Below, one piece after another: positions 33,991 through 46,100 of a DNA stretch of 64,000 nt. The first letter of the stretch is position 1, and every line of letters begins with the position of its first letter. Below the pieces are notes generated by a model. It saw only the letters and a list, made by a program, of their open reading frames with translations, searched no databases and had not been told where the DNA came from. This stretch comes from Heterocephalus glaber (lineage: Eukaryota; Chordata; Mammalia; Rodentia; Bathyergidae): positions 13,069,078 through 13,133,077 of the forward strand of contig NW_004624781.1 of the NCBI RefSeq assembly GCF_000247695.1, read 5' to 3'. The translations under genes and the position numbers were made by a program.

Positions 33991-34113
33991 TTACAAAATG
34001 GCACAGCTGCCTTTTTCCTTTTCCTTTTCCTTTTCTCGAGGTTCCTTTCGTTTACGGTCACTAATCGCAGATTGTCTTCCACCTGATGGAGAAGCTTGCG
34101 CTGGCTGGTCCTG
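33991..34113 (-). CDS. MINDY2: MINDY2 last coding exon and stop
   Basis: Encodes QDQPAQASPSGGRQS, a KRKEPREKEKEKEKG stretch and SCAIL, then a stop at 33991-33993. The final CAIL fits a CaaX box with Leu last, which usually favours geranylgeranylation; prenylation is inferred. The acceptor is a tandem AAG-CAG, so the first Gln may be optional (see findings). Confidence 0.93.
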   Translation of the reverse strand, partial: QDQPAQASPSGGRQSAISDRKRKEPREKEKEKEKGSCAIL

Positions 34114-37100
34114 CTTTAAGAAAAATACACAGGAAGAAATCACTCCAACTAGTCTAAGGTAAAGTTTAATCACAAGCCATTTAAGAAAACCACAACAGTG
34201 AAAGACATCATTTAAGGGAAAAAGAAGCTACTGGTAAAGATTTTTGGGGGGAAGAGAAGGTCTTGCTAATTGCTATGTAGTTCAGGCTGGCCTTGAACTC
34301 ACTCTGTAGCCTAGGCTGCCCTTGAACTTGTAGCAACCCTCCTGCCTCAGCCTCCTGAGTGCTAGGATTACAGGCATGTGCCACCATACCTGGCCCTAGA
34401 TTTATTATATTAAAGGGTATTTGTATAATTACCTCTATCATTCTGGATAGATGTTACATAATGAATGCGTTAATTATTCTAAATAAATGGAATGTCTAAC
34501 CTATGCTGAATACTTTATGTATGTCAACACTGGGCTAAGTACTACTGTTTGTTCTTCCCCAGAAACCTGTATTATCTTCTGTTTTACAGACACAAAAAGT
34601 AGGGCTACAAGGGGTGGAGGGCTTTGTCCAAAGTACTGCAATAAGGAAGGAGAAACAGAAGCAGGCAATGCAAATCTACATTCATCTAGCTCCGAAGTCT
34701 GTGTTCTTTCAGTAGTATCTCAGACTGCCTCTAGCACGTTGTTCAAATGAGTTTCTTTTTTTTTTTTTTTTTCTGATACCAGGGATTGAACTCGGGTCCT
34801 CGTGCTTGCTCAGCAGGCGGTGAAACCATTAAGCTAAATCCCCAGCCCCAATTAGCTTATTTTCTTTGGAGATATACATAATTTAAAAAGAGTCAATACC
34901 TAATTAAAATTTTTTAAAATCCCTAACAGAATTTTCTTTACTGCTAAAGCAACCATCATATTTTTTTTTTTATAGTGGGGATTGAACTCAGGTCATTGTA
35001 CTTGCGAGGCAGGCAGTGGAACCACTGAGCTACATCTTCGGTGCAACCATCATACTTAAGATCACAACACTAACTTTTACCTGGGCCTGTGGAGACACAG
35101 CAGCTGCTGCCACTGCTTGTTCCTGTTCCTGGTAGAACTGAGAAGCTCGTCTGTCTTCTTCCTCTTGGAGTTTCTTTGCTAGCTCCAAATCACTGATTCC
35201 TTCTGGGATTTGTTCCCAATTGATCTCTTGATTCTGCTGTTCTTGTTGTAGAGATAATGCCATCAGATAGTCCTAAAGAATTAAATTATCACCATCTTTA
35301 GCTTGGAGATTTTACTCAACAATTAATGAGTGCAGGGCCGGGGATTTAGCTCAGTGGTTTCGCCGCCTGCTGTGCAAGCGCAAGGACCCAAGTTTGATCC
35401 CCAGTACCAAAAAAAAAAAAAAATCAATGAGTGCAAACACAGATGTTCTATCTATAAAGCTTTGAGAATAGCTGTGAAAGGGAAGAAGGGAAAGGAAAAA
35501 TTATGAGAAAGAAAAAAAAAATGGAACCAAACTCTGTAAATAGGGAAGGGTGGAGGGGGTGAAGGGTGCACAGGTAATGGGAGAATAAATAAGAACTAAG
35601 ATACATTCTGGTACAAACATCCCATGATAACTGTAAATGTATTTTATACCTAAAATGTACCAATAAATATATATATAAATTAAAAAAAAAAAAAAAGAAT
35701 AGCTTTGAAAAAACATATACGAGCTTATGGGCCGGGGATTTAGCTCAGTGGTTTCACTGCCTGTTGTGCAAGCACTAGGACCAGAGTTCAATCCCCAGTA
35801 CCAAAAAAAAAAACCAAACATATACGAGCTTACATATTAAAACAAAACTTGTATTTCTCAGTATGTTCTTTGGGTAGCTATGAATTTTTTCAGCGATGCT
35901 GTCATTGTTTCTAAATATTTTGGGAACTCATTGAAATTCTAGAAGGAGTAAAGGCATTCAAAAAAGGTTTAAAAAACTTTCCTTACAAGAGAAACACATA
36001 CCTGTAGAAAGTTCAGACAAATGAAGAAACCATAAATAAGGAAGTAATATCATAATATTATCACACAGAGAACTGCTGTTAACTAAATATCCAAGATTTT
36101 TTTTTCATTACCAGAAATTGAACTCAGGGCCTTGCGCTTGTCAGACAGGCACAGAGCTGCTGAGCTACATCCCTGGTTTTTTGGGCTTTTTTTTCCTGGT
36201 ACCAGGGATCGAACTCAAGACCTTGTGCTTGGCAGGCAGGCTTGGGGCACCACTGAGCTACATCCTCGGCCCCCTAAGATTTTTTTTTTGGTACCAGAGA
36301 TAGAACTCAGCACCTTTCGCTTGAGGCAGGTGGCGGCACCACTAAGCTAAATCCCTGGCCCCCCTGAACTACTTTTTATGATACTGTGCCTAAAAAAATA
36401 AATAAATAAAATAAAATAAGTGCTTTCTACCAGAATAAGAAGGAAGATAGCTTGAGGGCATTCAGGAATCAGCAAGGCTCCACCAATCACAGGCTCAAGG
36501 GTCCTCTGAAAGACTTTGCTTTGAGAAAAAGAGTCACCAGGTGCCCTGCTTCCTCAGGGATACTCAGGGAAATGTTTCCTGGAATCCAGCTTCCCAGGCA
36601 CTCAGAGGGTGCTGTGCTCCAAGGGGCCCAGAATACTGTCTGTACGGACAGCAGACCTGAGCACCATCCACACGGTGCTGCCTTTGCAGGAATGCAAAAT
36701 GCAGGAGTCGTGAGGTCACAAGAGGCTTCAAAGAAAGGCCCGGGAGACCATGCTATGTGTTACAGGGTTAGAATCCCTTCCAGGAGCTGCAGGGGAGACC
36801 CTGGGATGTTGGAGAATTTGGAATGTCTGTTGAGGAAAGCTGCAGGCAGCAGGTGAAACCAGCCCAAGAGAGAGGCCATGTGGGCTGTGACCAGCAAGGC
36901 CAAAGGGATGGGGCTGCCCAAGCCCTTTGTTTTGCTTTTATACAGGGTCTCGCTATGTAGTTCAGGGTGGTCTTGAACTCACAATGTAGCCCAGGCTGGC
37001 CTTGACCTCACAATGATCTCCTGCCTCAGCCTCCCGAGTGCTGGGATTACAGGTGTGCGCCACCTCACCTGGCTGCCCAAGCCCTTTGAGCTCACACCGT

Positions 37101-40100
37101 GCCACCATGTCCCCTGAGTGGACGACATGGAGCTACAGAACTTAATGTGTGCCCTGCTGGGTTTGGATCTTGCTCTGGTCCTCCCTTTACGAATGAGAAT
37201 GTTCATCCTATACCATTATATTTCAGAAGGATGCAATTTGCTGTTTTAATTTTACAGAGGTTAACAGGTGAGAGTTTGCCTTCAGTCTCAGAGGACACTT
37301 TTGAACAATTCTTTGTAGCCCCAGGATGTAGTTATAGGAATACAACTGCTTGTTGAAAATGGGCTAAATGAACAGTCTAGATGCAGCTAAATTGTTATTA
37401 GCAAAATATGTGCCAATTGTTTAACACTGCCATATTTATGCCTCATTCAGGGAAGAATTCATATCATTATCATACTCTGAGTAATAAATACTGTAGCTCC
37501 AAGCCCACCCACAAAGAAGGCAAAAATTTCATCTGTCTCAGTTCTAAATCAAAGTTCTACCCCTAGTCAGCCCTGCTATGAGTATCTGTTCCTTCTTACT
37601 TTGGACTCTAATGTTACAAGATACACTTGCTCTTTACCCACTGTGTTTACCTTCTGGACTCCCTCGTTTCTGTTTTTTGCTGACTAGTCAAAATATATAT
37701 CAGCTATGTGCTCATCCCTCATCTCCACCAGCCAAAGCTGATTCCATCAGCACTTGTTTGGATTCTCCTTACACCTGCATCCTTCTTATGTAACTTCCAC
37801 ATAGCAGTCTTTTAAAAAGGTAAAGCAGGGCCAGAGATTTACCTCAGTGGTGCTGCTGCCTGCCTCGTAAGCGCAAGGTCCTGAGTTTGATCCCTGGTAC
37901 CAAAAATACATAAATAAATAGACAGACAAACAGACAGATAAAGTAGATCATCCCACTTTCATATTTAATACTCGGCATAGATTTCCTACTGCTAACAGAA
38001 TAAAATTCAAACTTCTTACCATGACCTCTAAGGTTCTATAGGATTTGGCTTTCTCAAACATGGTGCATAATCTACATACAGGATGAACATTTACCTGTTT
38101 AGGAAGTGCCAAGGAAACCTCACAAGTATATTAATGAGTAAATCTTTAGTTCAAAAGTTTTGAATAAGCTGAATTAACATTTGAAAAGAATGTATATTTT
38201 ACTTATTTATTTATTTTTGGCACCGGGGATAGAACTCGGGACCTTGCGCTTGCAGGGCAGGCGACGGAACCACTGAGCTAAATCCTCGGCCCCGGAATGT
38301 ATATTTTAAACAAATTTACCTGATCTATCTGATCCTGTTGTCCTTTGTATACAGTTTCAGGATCTGAAGGAGGCCTCAGATGAAATTCTGAGTCACAGAA
38401 GTTTCCATCACCATCTACATTGTGCAGGCTTTCCCAAACAACTTTCTCTTCAGTCAGAAACCCCTGGTCTGTTACCAACAAATATAGCTGACCCTTAATA
38501 AAAAATAACAAAAGGAATGTTAAATTTTTCAAAAATAGCAAGTATTTACGGTAAATTTTGATTTGCATGTTTATGTATATGAATTATTCTTACCAGCCAG
38601 ATCTGTACAACATAATAAATAGATCAAATACTAGGGTTTTTTGGGATGTATCATTCATTCATTCACTTATTGTACTGGAGATGGAACTCATTTTATTTTT
38701 TTGGTACTGGGGATCGAACTCGGGACCTTGCGCTTACGAGGCAGGTGGTGGCACCACTGAGCTACATCCCTGGCCCTCCGGCCTTTATTTTTGACAGTTA
38801 CTCAGCTGCCCAGCCTGCCCTCAAACTTGTGATCCTTTCACCTCACTCCCCTGAGCAGCCAGGATTACATGGGTGTGCTATTGTGCCCAGCTCAAGTAAG
38901 AGATCTTGTTTGTTCAAATCCACCTGGCTTTGAATGCAGTTTATAATTAGCACACTGTAGTGTAACAAGAAAGAGGAGCTCTTGGCATACCAATTAATAT
39001 GACTGTAAACAGCTTTGGGGAGGTTTGTAATCTCACCTCACAAAATACAATATAATCAAAGGTCATGAAAAACACATCAGGTAATAAGACAGCTGCCACA
39101 AAATATCAAATTGCCTTTTGTTTTTTAAAGTTAAGTCTATATGAGTAATTAAATCCATAGTGAGTGTTCCTTTACACCATTAATACTCTTGCTTTGTACG
39201 TCAACAGTACTTTGTGCCTATTACTATTTAGCACCAAGTCACTTGGCACTATAAATGTGTTCTCTTGCTGTTACCCAGGCTGTATTTTTATTTTACTTTA
39301 GTTTTTGGTGCTGGGGATTGAACCCTGGGTCCACTAAGTCCCCAGCTGTAGACTTGATTTTAAAATCTCTCTTATCTCTGAGTCTAACAAAAAGCACACC
39401 CAAAGTATTTAGTACAGAATTGTGCACCGACCATTAATTTTTCGTGTGTTAGTTCTGCTCCGATCATGTAAACTTCACATTCCTGGCACACATAGTCTCT
39501 GTAAACCATTTTTTTCTTCAGGTTTGCTAAAGATATGACTTTCTGATACTTGCTGAACGTTCTCATTGATTAACATAGTGTTTACTGCTCAAGAATCTTT
39601 TTTTTTTTTTTGGTACCGGGGATCAAACTCGGGACCTTGCGCTTGCGGAGCAGGTGGCGAAACCACTGAGCTAAATCCCCGGCCCCAAGAATCATATTTT
39701 ACATGTTCTCTCAGACAGTTTTATACTACTACTATACAATATCTAAGCTTTACAACTTATTTCATGTAGATCATGCATTATGTTGGCTGATATTCATAAT
39801 CTCAGTAATTTTCTCCAGAAGACAGGCAAAGATGGTGAACTTGGTGTCTTCTGCTGCAAGCTCTTACCCTCAACAGTGTGTGAATAGTGTTTAAAGGCTC
39901 TAACTGAAACAGTGCTTCTCAGAGTACAGAAACCTGACTTCTCATGAGCTGTTAGCTCCAATTTCTTTGTCCTGTGCATCCTGACATTTACCTTCAAAAA
40001 TCTACAACTGATTCACTGTCAACAGTATAGATTATTACTGGATAAAGAAGATACTTTTTTTTATAAAATGGAGTACTATTCACCCATAAAGAATGAGAAA

Positions 40101-43100
40101 CTAGAGACAGTTATAGCTAAATGGATGCATATTGAGGCCATACTCTTAAGTGAAATAAATAGGACACACGTGTAAATACCGAATAGTTTCTCTAGTGTGA
40201 GAAACAAAGTGTAAATAAGGATTAAAAGGATTAAAACGAATAACTGATAATTTGAAACAGGAAAAGGTCCAAAGGTGTAGGGGTGGTGGGAGGTGAAGGG
40301 GAAAGGTAAGAAGGGAAAGGAAAAATTACGACAAAAGAAAAAAAATGGAAACGGACTCTATGTAAATAGGGGAGGGTGGAGGGGGTGAAGGGCGCACAGG
40401 TATTGGGGAAAAAAATAAGAACTAAGATACATCATGTAGAGGTACAAGCACCCAATGATAAATGTAAATGTACTGTATACCTAAAATGTACCAATAAAAG
40501 GATAAAAAAATATAGATTACATAATAGGCTTTTTCTATAATTATAGGATAGATAGCAAAATATCTATTGTATTGTATCCAATAGTTCAGTCCATTTCACT
40601 CTGAAAATCTAAGGCTAAATAACCATTAAGAGTATTTCTTGAGGGCCGGGGATTTAGCACAGTGGTTCCACCACATGCCTCAAAAGCGCCAAGGTCCCGA
40701 GTTCGATCCCCAGTACCAAAAAAAAAAAGTGTGTGTGTGGGTTAAGCTCAGTGTAAAGGCCTTGGATTCAATCCCTAGTACTACAAAAACAAGCCACCAA
40801 GATAATCTGTCCAGTTTAACTGTGTACAGTACAAAAAGGAGCACGTAGCAGAAACTAGGGGTATACTTATTTGTTGCCAGTGGGCAGATGAGGGATGCGG
40901 TTTAATGAAGGATTCGTGGAGGGTGCTGGGTGCTCTTAAAAGTAAGAAAGCAGGGGCCGGGGATTTAGCTCAGTGGTTTCACAGCCTGCTGTGCAAGCAC
41001 AAGGACCTGAGTTGGATCCCCGGTACAAAAAAAAAAAAAAAAAGAAAGTATATCTTAAATTCTGTAGAATGAAATGTGTTTATACTATAGATGTTCCAAA
41101 GAGTTCACAGGGATAGAAAGATGGGAACTAAAATGACCATTAAATATAAATTATAAAATGCCCCTAAAAACTCTGGGTTTTTGAAAAATAAATATTGGAA
41201 GGCACTATGAAAATGTAATGTAGTATTAAAGTAGTCTTATCTTGCTTGAAAAAGCAGCTATTTTATTTTATTACTTATGTCATGTTTTCTGTTTTTTCCT
41301 CTCTTTTCTCCTTTTTGTTTTTTTGGTGGGGATTAAACCCAGGGCCTTTGCACTTAACTACATCTCCAGCCCTTAAAAAAGAATTTTTTTTAAAGCCCAG
41401 CATGGTGATGCACATCTGTAATCCCAAGACTCAAGAGGTTGAGGCAGGAGGATCACTGTGAGTTTGAGGCCAGCCTGAAAATCATAGTGAGAACCTGTCT
41501 CAAAAAACCAAAAAAAATTTTGGTCACTGAGTTGCTAAGGCAGGGCTAAAATTTATGATCCTCCTGCCTCAGCTTTCCAGAGTGCTAGGATTATAGGTAT
41601 ATGCCACTACACTAAGGTACTTACATCCTTATTTTATCATAGATTCCCTCAGGCCCAAGTTTATAAGGAAAGACAAACAGCCAAGAAGCCCAGCAATTTG
41701 TGGGAGAGAATAAGTTTAATGTTAAAGAAATTTAAAGAACAAAGGAACAATCCTCCATTCTATCCATTTTAGTGCCTAGATTGCCTCTTTTCAAGTAAAA
41801 TTCCTGAAAAGGGATTTTTATTTTATTTTTTTGAGACAGGGTCTCGCGTTACTCAGGCTGGCCTCGAACTCGCTGAGATCCTCCTGCCTCAGCCTCCTGA
41901 GTGCAGCTACATCTGGCTCTTGTTTTAGTTTAGGTTTTTGTTTGTTTTGGTATTGAGATTGAACCTAGCACCTCCTGCATCCAAGGCAAGTGCTCTAGTG
42001 TCGAGCTACATCCCCAGTATTTGCTCTGGAATATTTAAAGCATTCCTGTAGAGCTTCTAGTCCTATATCCAAAGCCAAAATTAACAGTACCAATTCTGCT
42101 GTAAATCAGTCCTGGGTCAATGAAGAGGAAGTGTCTCTGCCCCCTGTCAAGAATGCATTCACTGGGCACTCTGCCAAGACTGGAAACAAGGCACAAGAAA
42201 AACAAAGGAAAAAAGAGCCAAGAGGATTATAGCAAGGCATAAGTAAATAAATAGCCCAAATGGCTACCGGTCCCTGGAAAACACCAGATTGGGATCACGT
42301 CAACAGGGAGTCACTCTACTAAATGCAAGGCATGATCCTTGATTAGATCCTGGCTTGAACAAACCATCTATAAGATTGTTTGGGGAAATCTGAATATAGC
42401 CCAAGTATTAAATGATATTAACAATTTTAGCTAATTTTATTAGATGTAAAATAATACTGTGATTTGAAATGAAAACATTCTTGTTTACTGATGCATATAG
42501 AAGTATAAGCAACAAAAATATAAAAATAGGGCCGGGGATTTAGCTCAGTGGTTTTGCCACCTGCTGCGCAAGCGCAAGGACCCGAGTTAGATCCCCAGTA
42601 GCAAAAAAAAAAAAAACCCCATAAATTTCTTTTAGGGCCGGGGATTTAGCTCAGTGGCACTGTGCCTGTATATATATATATATAAATATATATATATAAA
42701 TATATATATAAATAAAAGCAACATAAAACAGCATAATGTTAAAATTGTTAAATGTTTCATTGGTTTTCTGTAACTCTGTAACTTTCCTAAGATGAAAATG
42801 TAAAAAACTGTGTAACTGAGGATAGGGGAGTTGCTCTCAGTGGTTTAATCCCCAGCATGGTCAAAACACAACACAACACAACACACATATAAATCACCCA
42901 AAACAACAGTGTTACTATTTTGATTTGGTGATCTCTATAATAAACTGGCACGTTCCCTAGTGACTGGCTACTATGATGTTGTTCCCATTATCCCGTCTAC
43001 AGGAATAAAGAATAAAGGTGTTCTGTATTTATTCCTATAACTTTGGACAATATCATTATATCCTTAATACCATCATATCTCTGAACTCTTCTGTTCTTGT

Positions 43101-46100
43101 ACGCTTGTTGTTCTCCCTTAATAAAGCCCTGAACCTAACATTACAAACTAGCTACTTTCTCCACACCTACACTACAGAAAAATTAACAACTGCCATATTC
43201 ACTTAATAATTACCGCCCTTTGGGGGTGCAGCTCAGCAGTAGAGAGCCCGCCACATGGCCCTGAGTTCAATGTCCGGCACCAGAAAAGGAACCCTCCCCA
43301 CAAAACCCCCAAACCAAAATCAAAATAACTGATGCTCAGGTCCCTCCTCCAGGGCTGATTTAAATGAACTAGTGGTGTGTTCTGGGCACTGGCAAGTTTT
43401 TAAAAGCTCCCCAGGAAGTTCTAGTATACAAACTGAGTTGAGAACCATTGGTTTAAGGAGAGAAGGGGTAGCTTTACTGCCAACCTCATATTCGAAATGC
43501 ATCTTAAAAGATGGGTATGGAGGGGGCCCATGCTCAAACCCAGGGCCTTGCACATACTAAGATGGGCAAAAAGGAATGAGAAGATCTTTTGCAAACAGGG
43601 ATTAAAGAGCAAGAACAGCAGCAGTGAAGGTACAGAAATGAGAAAGCACAGAGTGTGTGGGGATGGAGGACTGTAAGTGAGGAGACAGAATTTTGGGTGG
43701 AGCAATGTTGGCACAGGGGAGCAGCAGAGCATATCCTGCACTCTACCCTCCAGGCACTAGGTGCTGTAGGAGGGACATGCTTGGAAGTAGCCATCCACCA
43801 CTAAAGTCAGATACAAGGGACCAGGGCACACCCATACAACGAAAGGGACAGAGGCAAAAGATGACCAAAAAAAGGGTAAAGCAGTATTTTTTATTTTTTG
43901 GCAGAGCCACAGATACTACTATAGGAAGAATTTATCTATCTATTTATTTATTTATTTTTGGTACCAGGGATCGAACTCAGCACCTTGCAAGGCAGGCGGC
44001 AGAACAGAACCACTGAGCTAAATCCCTGGCTACTATAGGAAGAATTTAAAGTCAGACTAATAACTTTGATAATAGCAAACACTATTATAAAGGTACATTT
44101 TTTTAAATTCAATTTTGTTGTTGTTGTTTTTTTGAGACAGGGTCTCACTACATAGTTCATGCTGGCCTTGAACTCATAATCTTCCTGTCTCAGCCTTCTG
44201 TGTGCTGGGATTATAGGCATGTACTACCACACCTAGCTCTTTTTCTTTTCTTTTTTTTAAATACTGAGTCTTGCTATGTTGTTTGGGCTGGGCTGAAATT
44301 CAACATCCTTCTGCTTCAGCCTCCAGAGTGGCTGATAGTGCGGGCACGTACTATCATGTTCAGTTTAATGCAAATCTTAATTCTTCTAATTTCCTTAAAT
44401 GTTCAAATATAAACAGCCATTATTAAAAGTCATCCTTGGGCTGGGGATTTAGCTCAGTGGTTCGCACCTACCTTGCACCTACCTTGCAAGCGGAAGGTCC
44501 CAAGTTCCTTCCCTGGTATCAAAAAATAAAAAAGTCATCCTAGTTCTATCTCTAGGTACTTGGTATCGAACTCAGGACCTTGCGCTTGCAAGGAAGGCAG
44601 TGGAACCACTGAGCTAAATCCCCAGCCCTCTAGGTACTCTTTTCTCTTAGAAAATACTAAGTACATCCTTTTTTTTTTTTGGTACCGGGGATCAAACTCG
44701 GGACCTTGCGCTTTCGAGGCAGGCGGTGGAATCACTGAGCTAAATACCCAGCCCCGTAAGTACTTCTTAATGTAGTAGTCTGTGAAAAAGAAGTTGAGAA
44801 TTTAAAAATAAAAACTGACTTGAGATAATGCTTCAACTGCTAATTCATCCATCCCCTTCTAAAGAAGTACTGAACCATTACCTTCACAATTTGATGGTTA
44901 AGGAATATTATACTGAAATCTTTTATTTTAAGCAGATTAAATATATCTCTAAATTAAGCTCCTTTGATTTAGAATAACAATTAAACAGCTATTTTTTATC
45001 ATACCTTGTACTTGGTCATGGTGCTAAAATGATTATTCCGAAAGAACACACAGAGTTCTCCTTCCTGAACGGTTGAAGTTAGTTCACATAATCCATGGTA
45101 TGTCAGTTGAGTGGCTGTATTGTTTAGAAACTGCTCAGCTACAAAGCCTATGGAACCAATGCATAATATTAGATGGAAGAATATGTTAAAATTTAAAAAT
45201 TATTCTTTTATTTACAATGTGCTCACATGTGTAGAATGCCAACTGATATAAGACTTTTCCTATTATATGATAGCCCTAAGTTGGAGATTCATCTTTCTAA
45301 TCTCCTATGGAAATTATGTGTATAGTCATTCCCATCCTAAAATAAATACAGGAAATTGTTTTTACCAATAAATACATTTACTTAAACTTCACCTACAAAA
45401 AGGATTTCTGGCAGCTTAAAATATAAAACATAAGACACAATAACAATAAATCCAGTCAAGCAAATAAAAAGGTAGGAGTTAGAAATTTAAAAGCGGGTTG
45501 GAGGGCTGGGGATTTAGCTCAGCAAGTGCAAGGTCCCGAGTTTGATCCCCGGTACCAAAAAAAAAGTAGGTTAGAAAGATGAATGTCCAACAGCTATTTC
45601 CTCAATGGTTAGGTGTTTAGAAATTAAAAGTAGCCTTATTACTGTAAATTGAGTTGCTTAAGCTTCTAATAAAGATTCTAGATAATTCACAACTCTTGTG
45701 CCTAAGACTGGACAGAAACACTATTTTATCCTGATTTCCTCCAACATATGCCATTCATTATGTAGTACAATAAGTTCAGAAATTCTTTCTTGTCTTTCTG
45801 AAACAGAATGAAACACAGAAGTTATCTGAGGTTTATTTTAAAAGATATGCACATGCTTGATCCTCATCATGTGCACACTCCTATGTGTGAGTCTATGTAC
45901 TGGCTAAGAGTTATTTGTAAACACTCCAAATCAATACCTTACCACTTTCATAGTCAATTTGTAGACATGTGAAGACAGGCAAAAAATCTGAACTACCCAA
46001 CACACACATTCCCAGCTGAGGTCAAACAAGGCAGTATTCTTTCTGCCTTGTTCCAGTTCTCACACCATCAACAGGTATCCTTTTCACGGACTACTAAGTG

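Noticed and set aside
35335..35423. tRNA genes at the many gatttagctcagtgg sites
   Set aside because: All carry an altered anticodon arm, A tails and target duplications, so they are SINE copies.
36096..36363. CRISPR-like regular repeats
   Set aside because: The units are three diverged ID SINEs with tails, not identical repeats with unique spacers.
36452..36856. 134-codon ORF in a MINDY2 intron
   Set aside because: No recognisable domain, GC-rich repeat-like surroundings, no splice context.
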